This document shows, piece by piece, positions 1 to 10,715 of a stretch of DNA of 64,000 nt (positions are counted from its first letter, which is position 1; each line of letters opens with the position of its first letter). The notes under the pieces were generated by a model. It worked only from the letters and a program-made list of their open reading frames with translations. It was not told where the DNA came from and did no database searches. The position numbers and the translations under genes were made by a program. Source of the DNA: Bimastos eiseni (Eukaryota > Annelida > Clitellata > Crassiclitellata > Lumbricidae); NCBI GenBank assembly GCA_959347315.1, contig OY365814.1:1907161-1971160 (forward strand), given 5' to 3'.

Positions 1-620
1 TTTACAATTTCAATATTTGGCATTCTGAAACTTATACTAAGTGTATAAATTGTGATCACCGTGTCCTATAAAATGTAGGTTATTTGGTAGCTAACTTTAG
101 CGTCGTTTCGACAATCGGCATACAGATGGGTTCGTTCCGGCACATTTCTTACAGAAACATTAATAGCACCTATTATTATTACCTCTGACTAATTATATCA
201 AACTAGAGGCGACCGTGTTGGGCATTCTGGAAGCCTCTTTTTTTCGGACGCCGCCTGAACAGCCACTAGATGTGTCACGCACTGGCGAGTACTGGACAGA
301 TCGCGCAAGTTATGCATACAGAACGCTCTGATCCTTCTGCAATTAAGCCCATCCATTGGAGCCTCAGCAATTTGTTACCTCCCGCTGCTTAACATGTTCG
401 GACTTGGGGACACTGGATGAACTTTATTTGAGCATTTGTAGGCAATAATCAATTGTTGCCCTAGTAGTAGGCTTCTCTCCCAATAAGAGACGGTGGTCTC
501 TGCGTCCGCAGAGTGATGATTCGCTGGCTTCATCCGTCCATTTGGTCTCAGCCGCGTTGATTATCGAGTTGCTTACCGCAATTCTAGAGGCAGACACGTG
601 GAATAACTGTTCTTCAGCCG
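1..620. other. No gene recognised at the left edge
   Basis: I see no convincing exon, RNA gene or transposon end in this stretch. It has a few short inverted repeats near 485-515 (GAGAC / GTCTC and CTGCG / CGCAG), which are too short to interpret. The region from about 620 onward is related to the 3' flank of zinc-finger gene B. Confidence 0.4.
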
Positions 621-780
621 AGACCTTTCATTCACTCCAGCTACCACATAGGAAGAAATTGTTTCATCATTCCCGCTTTCATTTAAATGATATTATTTTC
701 TTCAATTCAACTTACATTTAAGTCAACAACTTTTCATCAACCCAGCTTCCCGTTAAACGGAATTCTTATTATTGATGTTA
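620..780 (+). repeat. Short array of the ~35-bp AATCCAGCTTCC-type repeat
   Basis: Diverged copies of the dispersed repeat (TTCATCATTCCCGCTTTCATTTAAA, CATCAACCCAGCTTCC and similar) lie here. The same words occur at 10300-10540 downstream of gene B, so the repeat is part of the duplicated 3' flank of the zinc-finger genes. Confidence 0.6.
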
Positions 781-1032
781 TTGTTCATCCTTGGTCGCAA
801 TCCATCTGATCTGGACAGACTAGACGGCTTCTTGGCCGTTGGGATTCCGGCTCTATTGAGGTTTCAATGGATAAAAGATCATTGATGTTGCTGACATTAT
901 TATTATTATTGATGCTAAACAAATAAGAATGATGTTGCTGGTTAGAATTTTTCTCTACATGTCTAGGCACAATTACACATCAATTTGCATTCATCAAATC
1001 ACAATTAAGTATCCCAATCTTTTCTCAGTCTA

Positions 1033-2778
1033 TTATTCTATTCTCATTCTATTGAACAATACAAAATAATTCCGGTCAATAAATAAGTCGTCAGGTGGAG
1101 AAAACCGATGGATAAAACAATGCTCTAGGAATTTCGTCTCAAACTCAAGTACTTCATCACATAAACCACATCCAAAAGGTTTGACATGAAACGGTATAAC
1201 ACGCTCAGTTGATTTGATTTCATTTACATAAGGACATCCTCCTACTCCCGTCTTCACAAGAGGGCATGCAATTTCATCACAATCATGAGGTATGTTTCCT
1301 GACAAACGTTCGTATTGTTGATCTGTGAATCCTCTACTACACACTTCGCATATGTATGGTTTCTCTCCTGAATGATACCTCATATGAATCCGTACATTAC
1401 CGATTTGAGCAAAAGATTTCTGACATATCTGACATTTGTATGGTTTCTCTCCAGTATGGATTCTCAGGTGCCTTTTCAGCTCAATGCTGCTTACAAATAA
1501 TTTTTGACATAACTGACAATTGAATGGTTTATTTCTATTATGCCTTCTCGTGTGCGATTTCAGGTGATCAGTTCTAGCAAACGATTTCTGACATTGCTGA
1601 CATTTGTAGGGTTTCTCTCCAGTATGGGTTCTCATGTGTATTTTCAGGAGATCAGCTTTAAGAAACGATTTCTGACATATCTGACATTTGTATGGTTTCT
1701 CTCCAGTATGGATTCTCAGGTGCCTTTTCAGCTCAATGCTGCTCACAAATAATTTTTGACATAACTGACAATTGAATGGTTTATCTCCATTATGCCTTCT
1801 CGTGTGCGATTTCAGGTGATCAGTTCTAGCAAACGATTTCTGACATTGCTGACATTTGTAGGGCTTCTCTCCAGTATGGGTTCTCATGTGCATTTTCAGA
1901 TCACTGCTGAATGCAAATACTTTCCCACAGAAATGACATTCGAATGATTTCACTCCAGTGTGGATTCCCAAGTGTTTCTTCAAAGTAGCAGACATTGCAA
2001 ATGATTTCTGACATTGCTCACATTTGAAAGGTTTTTCACCAGTATGGGTTTTCATGTGTCTATGCAGATCGCAGCTTTGAACATATGATTTCTGACATAA
2101 CTGACATTTATAAGGTTTCTCGCCAGTATGGAGTCTCAAGTGATTCTTCAAAATGTGTGAATAAGCAAATGCTTTTTGACATTGTTGACATTTGAAAGGT
2201 TTTTCTCCAGTATGGGTTCTCATGTGCGTTTTCAGATTATTATCTTGAGCATATGCTTTCTGACATAACTGACATTTATAAGGTTTCTCTCCACTATGAA
2301 TTTTCAAGTGTTGCTTTAAAATGTTTGAATTAGAAAATGAATTCTGACATAGTTGACATTTGAAAGGTTTCTCTCCAGTATGAGTTCTCATGTGCGTTTT
2401 CAGACTGCCATCTTGAGCAAATGCTTTCTGACAAAAATGACATTTATAAGGTTTCTCTCCACTATGGATTTTCAAGTGCTGCTTTAAAACGTTTGAATAA
2501 GCAAATGATTTCTGACATTGCAGGCATTTGAAAGGTTTTACTCCAGAATAGGTTCTCATGTGTGTTTTCAGATTAAAGTCTACAGCAAATGATTTCTGAC
2601 ATAACTCGCATTTATAGGGTTTCTCTCCATTATGGAGTCTCAAGTGCCTCTTTAAATTGTTTAAATAAGCAAATGATTTCTGACATTGCTGACATTTGAA
2701 AGGTTCTTCTCCAGTATGGGTCCTCATGTTTGTTCTCAGATTACTATCATGAGCATATGATTCTGACACAACTGACAT
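1033..2778 (-). CDS. C2H2 zinc-finger protein, paralogue A (start region damaged)
   Basis: A single open frame of 581 codons encodes about 16 consecutive C2H2 fingers (C-x2-C-x12-H-x3-H) joined by TGEKPYKC-type linkers, as in nuclear DNA-binding transcription factors. The second finger ends in Tyr instead of the last His (THMRTY). Fingers 11-12 and 14-15 are near copies of each other (ARTDHLKSH, VSSIELKRH). A last half finger (YICEVCSRGFTD) runs straight into the C-terminal region, because 68 codons present in paralogue C are missing. Near the C-terminus is an isolated finger, CGLCDEVLEFETKFLEHC plus FIH, shared by all four paralogues. The predicted start lies inside what was finger 1: relative to paralogue B, the original start ATG is deleted and one base is missing near 2761. 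The gene may therefore be a decaying copy, or may now start internally. No KRAB, BTB or SCAN domain is visible. Targets are unknown. Confidence 0.8.
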   Translation of the reverse strand: MSVVSESYAHDSNLRTNMRTHTGEEPFKCQQCQKSFAYLNNLKRHLRLHNGEKPYKCELCQKSFAVDFNLKTHMRTYSGVKPFKCLQCQKSFAYSNVLKQHLKIHSGEKPYKCHFCQKAFAQDGSLKTHMRTHTGEKPFKCQLCQNSFSNSNILKQHLKIHSGEKPYKCQLCQKAYAQDNNLKTHMRTHTGEKPFKCQQCQKAFAYSHILKNHLRLHTGEKPYKCQLCQKSYVQSCDLHRHMKTHTGEKPFKCEQCQKSFAMSATLKKHLGIHTGVKSFECHFCGKVFAFSSDLKMHMRTHTGEKPYKCQQCQKSFARTDHLKSHTRRHNGDKPFNCQLCQKLFVSSIELKRHLRIHTGEKPYKCQICQKSFLKADLLKIHMRTHTGEKPYKCQQCQKSFARTDHLKSHTRRHNRNKPFNCQLCQKLFVSSIELKRHLRIHTGEKPYKCQICQKSFAQIGNVRIHMRYHSGEKPYICEVCSRGFTDQQYERLSGNIPHDCDEIACPLVKTGVGGCPYVNEIKSTERVIPFHVKPFGCGLCDEVLEFETKFLEHCFIHRFSPPDDLFIDRNYFVLFNRMRIE

Positions 2779-3800
2779 TTATATGGTTTTGCACCATCAT
2801 TTTCAGATAACTCTTCTGAATATATCAGGATTTGTGCCTATATGATTTTACATCAGAATGTGTTCTCATGTGCTCCTTCAGACCATGTACTTCAGTAAAT
2901 GTTTCTCTCCATTGCGATACCTCATAGAATAAATAATGTCAGAATTTCACCTCTACCAAAGGATTTCCAAAGCAATAGGTAACTTTTGTTGGTAAAGAAA
3001 GTTGGTACCTATTTGTTTCTGAAAATCAATGTGAAATGATTCTTCATATAATTTGTATTTGCATGGCTTTTCTTAGCTGAGTAGTATCCATTTGAAAGCA
3101 AATACATTTGTAGAAAGTATCAGCATCAGTTGACACAAGTGAAACTTTTGACACGTTTTATGTGCCAATAACACTTCTTTTAGGGTTTACTTAAATAAAA
3201 TTAGTCACAAAATCAACAATTCTTTTTTTGTAACGAAATGTTGAAGTCATCCAATTTTCATAGAATCTCACACCCTTCTGTTATTATTCAGTAGCGATGA
3301 TAACTGGTGAAGAACCAATTGATGCTAAAGAAAGTTGTGGATAAATATTTCCAGTCAGTCTAATGCTTTGATGAAGACCAGTAAGACACAGTTGTAGCGT
3401 ATATGTCTGTTGAAACGATCTTCCAGCACCTAATAAAATGAAGAAAAACAAAAGCACAGTTATAATCTGTTTTTCAAGACACAGAATAGACTTCAATTAT
3501 TATGTTACAATAAGTACAGAACAATTCCCACCCACAGATGAAGGAATTGTTTGTTCAGGTATACCATATATTAGGCATCTTTACGATATATAAATTCCAA
3601 TTATTGTCTTGAATGGTTCACCTGCTGAAATGCCAAAAGCCACGTTACAGTTTATGGTAAATTGAATCATAGTATCATTGCACCAAAAAGCAAATGATGA
3701 CGTCACTGTTTGAAGGACTTTGGTGTCATCCATAAATGACGTCACGCGCCTAGGGGAAGGAGGGGTCACACAACTGTGATGATGAGAGGAGGTTGTCTAA
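2779..3800 (-). promoter_or_regulatory. 5' flank and probable noncoding 5' exon of zinc-finger gene A
   Basis: This flank aligns by eye with the flanks of B (12640-13330), C (27800-28620) and D (36750-37540). On the minus strand a conserved acceptor-like site (TTTTATTAG followed by GTGCTGGAAGATCG, near 3425) suggests a 5' untranslated exon. A second conserved ATTTATTCyATkAG lies closer to the coding start. Two perfect cAMP-response-element palindromes TGACGTCA are at 3698-3705 and 3737-3744, where a promoter for the minus-strand gene would be expected. The transcript structure is an inference. Confidence 0.4.
3698..3744. promoter_or_regulatory. Pair of CRE palindromes (TGACGTCA)
   Basis: Two exact TGACGTCA sites lie 39 bp apart (3698-3705 and 3737-3744), upstream of zinc-finger gene A. 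This is the consensus site for CREB/ATF bZIP factors. The matching position in paralogue C (about 28635-28665) has only degraded versions such as TGCGTCAAATGACAC. Function is inferred from the motif alone. Confidence 0.4.
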
Positions 3801-4870
3801 GAAATGCAATGCTAAATCATCACATCAAACATCAAAATGAGTAATTTTATTAAAAACTTTCACTCAGTTAAACCAGTTCCATTAACTTTAATTAACAGTA
3901 ATTGTGACCACAACTTAACAACACTAATCATAATAATTGCGATCATAATTTTTTTATTGTTTACTTCTATGCTCCCTGTAATTTTTATAGTTTTGGAAGT
4001 GAGACAGCCATTCTGTACCACACAATCAGGAATCAATTATTTTCGCCAAAGCGCATCAGGCCATATAGAGTCGTTGGATGTCGGCAACATGAACTAATGG
4101 TCGTACAAAGAGAATTGTTGATTGTGTGACTAATTTTTTTTTGAGTAAACCCTAAAAGAACTGTTATTGGCACATGAAGCGCTCATACATACAACCTATT
4201 AAGAGACTCAAACATAATACTAGAACAATATCATTACCAACAGCAAAACTGATCAAACTTTGCAGTGTGGTTGTCTCATGTGGCTAAAGATGCATATAAA
4301 CAAAGTAACAAAATCAGACCAGTAATCACATTAGATAATGCATTGAAGCGAAAATCTTTCAGTCAACTGGCGAGCAACTAATGTCACGCATAGAGGAAAT
4401 ACAAACTGAATAAATAAAGCAGTTCTGCCATTTGGTGAATATACCAGTGAGCTGCAACAACCATCCAGCATTAACATGATAAGATACCTTATTAGTTTAT
4501 TTAGAGTTAAATGAATCTTACAGAGACACAGAAATTCTTACATGACCAATATTTAACAGTCAAATGCTTTGGATAATTCAAGAGAGATTATTGAGACATA
4601 TTCATTAGTTTTAATAGGAGTTATGAATGGTGTATGATCGAATGGTGAGACGATCAGCGATGGTACGGCCATATAGAGGAAGGCGGGACGACATCAAATC
4701 CCAAATATATTATTTCTGAATGAGTTCAGGTAAACATGTATACAAGCCTTAAAATATAATTCTCCCATTGCAGCATAATTGTCAATAATCAAGGTAGAAG
4801 CGCATATAAATAGCATATTTAATTAAAGAACATTTTAATAATAAAAAAAAGCATATTTAATTATAATTAG
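3800..4870. repeat. Duplicated distal flank shared by the zinc-finger copies
   Basis: About 4185-4350 matches the distal flanks of B (13570-13720) and C (28690-28860), including AGCAAAACTGATCAAA and the block resembling TCTGACCAGTAATCACA. Around 4132-4175 there is an inverted copy of the AACAGTTCTTTTAGGGTTTA segment found at 3160-3210 and 12955-12990. No coding potential is recognised. Confidence 0.5.
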
Positions 4871-4873
4871 CAT

Positions 4874-5520
4874 TAGAGCTATATCTATACGTCGGCAGCA
4901 CTCATAATCGGCGCCGATTATAGAGATATCGTCGGTATCGGATATTAAATTCTTTTAAAATATTATTTTCAGTCTTTAAGACAGCGACATCATTGGGTCT
5001 GTAAGGGACAGCATTCCGTTCGTTCCCATAGCGTGTGGCTTCAGACCACCCAGCAGGCATTGCGCTATTATAAAACGAGGGAAAGCTGTTGTCCAGAGTG
5101 AGTCTGCTTAATTGCACTGGGCACAGTTATCATCTCTGCTGTCCGGTATTTTAGGCCAAAGCGCAGGCCGTAAAAGTGGCTTTGGCGTCCAGTTACATAG
5201 ATATTACTATATCTTTTCTCTCCTCTGTTATGCAAGGTTGATGGCGGGCGGTGTGCCTAATCTGTATTGCCTGCCCAGGAGTAGTCCTTAGCTACATGTA
5301 TACGTCTCCTACGGAGTAAGTGCTCTGCTTGTATCACAACAATAGGTAGCAGTAGTAGGTCTATCTTTTAGAACCGGACATCTTGTGAAACACACTGAAA
5401 TAATCGGTAAAATAATCGGTGAAATAATCGATAAAATATTCGGATAGATAATCGGTATCGGCAATGAAATAATCGGTAATAATTGATATCGGCAAAAAGT
5501 GATATATCGGTGCATCTCTA
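4874..5520. mobile_element. hAT-like nonautonomous DNA element, copy 1
   Basis: This block of about 650 bp is shared with 57402-58205. Both begin TAGA and end TCTA, with ends rich in ATCGG/CCGAT words (TAGAGATGCACCGATATATC when the right end is read in reverse). That is typical of short hAT-type elements. Internal matches include CCCATAGCGTGTGGCTTCAG and TTGTATCACAACAATAGG. It has no transposase. I could not find a clean target duplication for this copy. Confidence 0.6.
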
Positions 5521-5539
5521 GTATGTATGCATATATAGA

Positions 5540-5830
5540 GTTTGGGCGAGCTTATGGTCTAACCGGTGGGTGGGGGGGGGGGCAATTGCCCTAGTTGGAA
5601 GGGGCAATTGTCCGGGGGCGGGGGCAATTGTCCGTACCCCGAAGATATATATATATATGCAATATAATATGTATATATATATATGTGTGTGTGTATATGT
5701 ATGCATGTACATTTATGTACGCGTGTGTATCTAAGTGCGTATGTATACGTACGTATGCATGAATGTATGATTCTAGATATATATATATAAATGTATATGG
5801 AATAAATATATATGGACATGGATATCTTCT
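5540..5830. repeat. G-rich tract and AT/GT microsatellite
   Basis: A run of G (5570-5582), three copies of a GGGGCAATTG-type unit, then about 170 bp of alternating TA/TG/CA microsatellite. Short open frames here encode only Tyr/Ile/His low-complexity strings and are not genes. Confidence 0.8.
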
Positions 5831-5867
5831 GTACATGAGGACATCAACTAAATATCTCTATAGCCTA

Positions 5868-6500
5868 ACTCATATACAGGGAATTGAGCAAATCAATCTA
5901 TTGCAAACCAGCGAATTCATGTATAAACACTTCCATAACCAGCTGCCTTCTATCTTTGATAATTATTTTGTGCCCGTAGCCCAGGTGAACCCGTACAAAC
6001 TAAGCTCGTCTACTAATTATAGGCCCATTAAAACGCGTACTAACACCCGAAAATTTTCGATTCGATGCTCTGGTCCTAATGCATGGAATAGAGTTCCAGC
6101 AGAACTACGCTGTCTTCCCAATGTCTTTTTGTTTAAACGTAAACTGCGTGTTTACATAAATAACTTAGCACACAGCGATTTTCAAGTGTGATACTAAACA
6201 ACTATATTTGTAAATAATGATTGATGAATGCTATTTCGTTTACTTATATCTTGTATGAATTTTTTTTACTAGTTAAATCTATTTTCTTAACAAACTTACA
6301 GCAACTGAGTGAATTATTATACCGACATCAATCACTTACGTAATGGGTGACCCTGTTAGCGGGAACACGGTCCCTTTAGGGTTTGTCTTCAGCCCTATTG
6401 ATCGCTGGCATTCGTTTGCTTGTATATATAATTGCTGTACATAATGTGCTTACTTTTCTGATGAATTGTCAGTGAACAATAAAAATATTTGGTTACGGTT
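5868..6500 (+). mobile_element. 3' end of a CR1-like non-LTR retrotransposon
   Basis: The open frame to 6191 gives the C-terminal tail seen in CR1/L2-type reverse transcriptases: LLQTSEFMYKHFHNQLPSIF, then the SxxxSGPNAWNRVPAEL block, then NVFLFKRKLRVYI and a stop. A 3' untranslated stretch follows, with AATAAA at about 6478 and TTTGGTTACGG near the end. Everything upstream, including the catalytic part, is missing, so this is a 5'-truncated insertion, the normal outcome of target-primed reverse transcription. Confidence 0.7.
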
Positions 6501-7100
6501 ATGCATTATTGACATGAATGTATGTATATAATCATTGGGCGAGCTTAAGGTCTAACGGGGGGGATGTCCGTTCCCCAATATTTAATTATCATCAAGTAAT
6601 TATGGTGCAAATACCGGAGATGGGTAAGAAGACTGAGGTTGATTGGGCATGGCTGTCCGATATAGGAGGGTAGAAGAGCCAAGACATAGGCCGACAGAAT
6701 TGAGATACTCCAATACAAGCAGCCACCTTGATTGTGATGTCCATTCTCTGAGAATAGATTGAATGCAAAGGCACAACAGAAAAGTCCTCAAGTAAGATAA
6801 TTACCTTGGCCAAATGGACACGACCATGAAGGCAGGTGAATAGACGAAGCACGTGTACAGGTATGAATACTTCAATGCGAAACAGTAATACAGTATATTA
6901 TATTGTGTTCCTATCCAGTGTTATGGTGAATGCTAATGCACTTCGTCCTCACTTCGCCAATACAAAGGAGGTATTGAGCTAATTGCTCTATCCCAGGCCA
7001 GTGACCAACTGAAGCAATGACCCTGCAGGCAGGCTCGTTATGATCGCCAGCAGGCAGTCACGCCCTCCAAAAGTTTCTTTAGAGAACGGGACTCAGTGTT
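6500..7100. other. No gene recognised
   Basis: The GGGCGAGCTTAAGGTCTAAC words at 6535-6555 repeat those at 5543-5562. Otherwise I see no coding signal, RNA gene or clear transposon end. Confidence 0.4.
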
Positions 7101-7109
7101 GTTTCGCAT

Positions 7110-7720
7110 TTAAGTAGATTTCATAATCAATCCAGCTTCTATTTAAGTATGATTCATTTAATCAATCCCGCATGCATTTTAGGAGATTTTTCTCATCAAT
7201 CCAGCTTCTACTTAAGTATGATTCTGTCAATTAATCCCGTTCCATTTAGGCAGACTTTTCTCAACAATCCAGCTTCTACTTAAGCATGATTCTTTTCATC
7301 AAGCCCAAAAATGGCTTGATGCTTTTAAGCAGATTTTTCACAAAAATCCAGCTGTTACTTAAAAGCGAAAGATTACAAAATATTTAGATATTAATTATTT
7401 TTGGGTAATTTATCGTTTTAGTGTCACAAATTCCGACCAGCATCCCGAATTCCGACCACTGAGACATACGTTAGCAGAAGCCAGATTGATGAAAAGAATC
7501 ATGCCAAAGTAGAAGCTGGATGTGAAGAAAAAGCTCTTGCTCAAGTAACAGCTGGAAGTAATGAAAACAATTGTGTTTAAATGCAAGGTATCTGGATTGG
7601 CGAAAATAAGTGTTTAAATGGAAGCTCGATGTGATGAAAAGAATCATGTGTAAATTGAAGCTGAATGTGATGAAAAGAATTGTGTTGAAATGGAAGCCAG
7701 ATTTATGAAAAGCAGTGTAT
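7110..7720. repeat. Foldback pair of ~35-bp repeat arrays
   Basis: From about 7110 to 7345 there are roughly six units of about 35 bp with the core AATCCAGCTTCTACTTAAG. From about 7475 to 7700 the same unit appears in the opposite orientation (GAAGCTGGATxxATGAAAA). The two arms are separated by about 130 bp of AT-rich spacer. The head-to-head arrangement would fold into a long hairpin and resembles foldback transposons, whose arms are made of short tandem repeats. Confidence 0.7.
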
Positions 7721-8330
7721 TGATGTCACAACAGGCAGCCTTACCTGCTTAATCAGAATATGAACCGATTAAACAAATATTGCATAGATCTGCTCTACTT
7801 CATATTGATGACGCAAATTCAAGAAAATGCAGTTTGCGACTTATGAGATGCCATATTGGTGGATGTCTTACAAAGTCTCTACTCATGACACAGTTTTATA
7901 ATAGGCTCATCAGGTTACCCCCAACTGGCTGAATACAGCAGTGAAAACCTCATGTTAGTATCTGCTACACATCTTGAGTTATTTCACATTGAATATGGCC
8001 TCAGAGAACATTTCGCGAAATCTGAGAGAAATTTGTGCCGACCCCACCTCACTTTGAGATGGCGTATCTCCATCAAATTTTGAAATATCTCAATAAAATT
8101 TTGTAGTTGTGCCTAAAAATGATGGATTAACAGCTGGCAAAATTGTCAGGAAAATCTAAGGTTGAAGCTTGGAAAATGTTATAAAATTGGTCGATTTAAC
8201 GCGGAATGATTCAGCTTCCATTTAAGCAATTCTTTTCATTGACCCAGCTTCCATTGATGTGTACTTTTTCATCAATTTCCGGAAGAGCGTCAGAACCGAT
8301 GACTACGGCTGTCTCATAGTCAATGAATTT
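7720..8330. other. Non-coding, a few isolated repeat units
   Basis: I see no gene. Isolated units of the AATCCAGCTTCC repeat occur at about 8205-8275. The remainder has no recognisable feature. Confidence 0.4.
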
Positions 8331-8339
8331 GGGACGATA

Positions 8340-8700
8340 AAACGATAGTGTATGAGCTGCTGGAATTTGGGACGCCAAAACGATAAATCGCTCATTCTTG
8401 TTTTCGGGAATCTGGCTTTTCGGTCATTTCAGCATTTTCGGGGATTATTCGGGTTGATCCCCCGCAGCCCGCACTCTCGCATTTCACCAATCATCGACAC
8501 TCAACTTAAAATAGAACTATTTAAATACCGACAATAAAACGATCGAGCTTTGCATTGTCAATAGTACGTGGCTAAAAGGTACAAATATATAAATAATTGA
8601 CAAAATCTGACCAGTTATCACATTAGAAGGTGTATTTCAACAACAATATGACTATCACCTCCATCAGTTGAAAATGGCGGCGAGTGACACAACAGCAGTG
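8340..8700 (+). repeat. Composite dispersed repeat (TTTTCGGG..GATTCGGG block plus TCTGACCAG block)
   Basis: 8395-8465 carries the TTTTCGGGGATTxTTCGGG end of the roughly 270-bp repeat seen at 17560-17865, 31480-31700 and 60062-60334. It is followed by a block with TCTGACCAGTTATCACATTA and AAAATGGCGGC that recurs near 21870, 31830 and 39740. No coding content is credible. Confidence 0.6.
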
Positions 8701-8782
8701 AATATTGGAATGTATTATAGTCTACCATCTGGTGAATACATGTTAACTATTAATTATAATGACGAAGGTAAAACAATTTATT

Positions 8783-9045
8783 ACCTCGTGTGCTTGCGGT
8801 GTATTTTAGCGTATTTAATTATTTCCTTCGTTATATCATGTATTTTGTAAGTAGAAACTGGATCGATGATAATAATTATGGTTTAAATGAAAGCTGGGCC
8901 GCCAAAACAAATTTTAAGTGTGTCTTAGCCTATTTAATATAAAAAAATTAACGTTGATGATCAATTCCACTATAGAGGGTAGATTTCATCGCGACGCCAT
9001 TTTTTCATCAATCGAATTTCCAATTATTCATGATATTTTCACCAA
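8783..9045 (+). repeat. Copy of the ~300-bp TATTACCTCGTGTGCTTGCG repeat
   Basis: It starts TTACCTCGTGTGCTTGCGGTG and ends with a TTTTCATCAATC-type unit. The same unit is present twice in tandem at 16556-16875 and 16893-17170, so this is a dispersed copy of a longer monomer. Confidence 0.6.
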
Positions 9046-9123
9046 TCATCTCCGCAATGAAACCTAATGTTTCAGGCTGTTTGTAGCGCCTTAATAAGAA
9101 CCTATGGGAGGCGCCAAACGTAG

Positions 9124-9480
9124 CTACCCAGCAGATCTAAACAAATGCAGTTTTAGTAATTTTGAAAATGTTTTCTGAGCTGCAAGAGGTGCAGTGTTGC
9201 GAAATTTTAACGGAAGAGCGTTCCAGTATGATGGTCCAATACATGTCCTCATGCATCGATGTTCGGAAGCGCGGGACGCGTCTTTACGATTCCCACACTT
9301 GCACAAGGATATCAATAATGTTCATAAACCTGATGAGTTAAAATGTGTTTTAATTATGCATAAGATCACCCTTTCCGGATAATTATGCATATTTATTAGG
9401 TTGGCGTAACATTCAGCACCATTGTGGGTCACACGCGTCTTTACGATTCCCACCGTTGTACAAGGATTTCATTCATAGGC
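9124..9480 (-). mobile_element. Non-LTR reverse transcriptase C-terminal fragment
   Basis: Read on the minus strand, 9124-9315 encodes the conserved tail GPSYWNALPLKFRN followed by KTFSKLLKLHLF. This is the C-terminal block of CR1/L2-like reverse transcriptases. The words CGTCTTTACGATTCCCAC at 9275-9300 and 9433-9455 also occur in the larger element at 22880-24283. It is only a dead fragment. Confidence 0.55.
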
Positions 9481-10300
9481 CTCAGTTTTAAATTCAAGCG
9501 AATATTAATATTTGTCACCCTATAACGGCCTTAAAGTCTGGCCACAAGTGTGCCTTTCGTAAAGACGCTCGCCGCTCCCTTGAGACGTACCGGGCTAAAC
9601 TATAGTACCTCTGTGAGGTTGGGGTAAGGCGCCATATAAATGACCATATACGCAAACACACGAGGTCCTGTTAATCTTTATTATGCAATGGCACAACTAT
9701 TTGCACATATTTTAGCATCCACTGCATACTTCATGAAGTGAATAAAGAGCAGTCAGTGAAGTGTGTTCCTATGACATCTACTTGCATCTTAATCAAAATA
9801 TATTTATCTGCTCTGGAGTACAGTTTGATCCTGCCTCAGAAAAAGACTAGTATAATATTTTAATGGGTAAAATATTCTTGAGTGCTGAACTGTGGGTTTT
9901 CTTGGAGAACCATTTTACAGTTGATATATAAGTTGGTAACAAGTGTTATCAATTAGTCGAAGCTTTCTTAAATGTTGCATTCTAGTGTGAAATTGTGTTT
10001 CTATAAGCTAAAGTGAAGTTACTAACAACAGTCTGATTATGCTAAAACTTGTTTTAAGTGTCAGATCAAAATTAATTACAGCCTTTCAAATGCTAGTCTG
10101 TATATGTCTGATGAACCCTGGTTTACATTAATATTGGTGCCAGTAAATGGTGCCAGCATCAGTGCTGCAATTATATCGCATAATTATGGTAAAATCAAAC
10201 TTGCATTTCACCCAGATGTAGACGCATTTTGTATAAATATCAATAGATCAATCAAACTTGACATAGCGAATCGTCAAGAAATCTACTAAGAGGTGTTCCC
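9480..10300. other. No gene recognised
   Basis: I found no exon with flanking splice sites, no RNA gene and no element ends in this stretch. A 61-codon open frame at 10104-10289 has no recognisable family and is no longer than chance allows. Confidence 0.4.
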
Positions 10301-10540
10301 AATCCATTATCGATCCAGCTTCCAGCAACACAGAAATCTATTCAGTATTCGTCTTCCATATGAGTGGCATACTTTTTATCAATCCAGACTCTAATCAAAC
10401 AATTCTTTTCATCAATGCAGCTACTGTTTAGACAAAATTCGTATCATCCATTCACCTACAAGTTGAAATCTTTTATTCACACCAGCTTCTACCTAGGCCG
10501 AAATTCTTTAATCATTCCCGCTTTCATTTAAATGATATTA
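10300..10540 (+). repeat. Array of ~35-bp AATCCAGCTTCC-type repeats
   Basis: Several diverged units (GATCCAGCTTCCAGCAAC, AATCCAGACTCTAATCAAAC, ACACCAGCTTCTACCTAGG, CATTCCCGCTTTCATTTAAA) occupy the 3' flank of zinc-finger gene B. The last matches the 3' flank of gene A. Confidence 0.65.
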
Positions 10541-10715
10541 TTTAGGTTTCGATGGATAAATAAGATCATTGATGTTGCAGACATTATTATTATAATTATT
10601 GATGCTAAACTAATAAAAAATGATGTTGCTGGTTAGAATTTATCTCTACATGTCTAAGCACAATTACACATCAATTTACATTCATCAAATCACAATTAGG
10701 TGTCCCAATCTTTTC

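Noticed and set aside
1540..1752. Plus-strand open frames opposite the zinc-finger genes (also near 12386 and 27604)
   Set aside because: They are antisense shadows of the 84-bp finger repeat.
5559..5836. Tyr/Ile/His-rich open frames on the minus strand
   Set aside because: They come from the TA/TG microsatellite.
7110..7345. Regularly spaced repeats that superficially resemble a CRISPR array
   Set aside because: The repeats diverge, the spacing is not repeat-spacer, an inverted array follows, and the genome is clearly eukaryotic.
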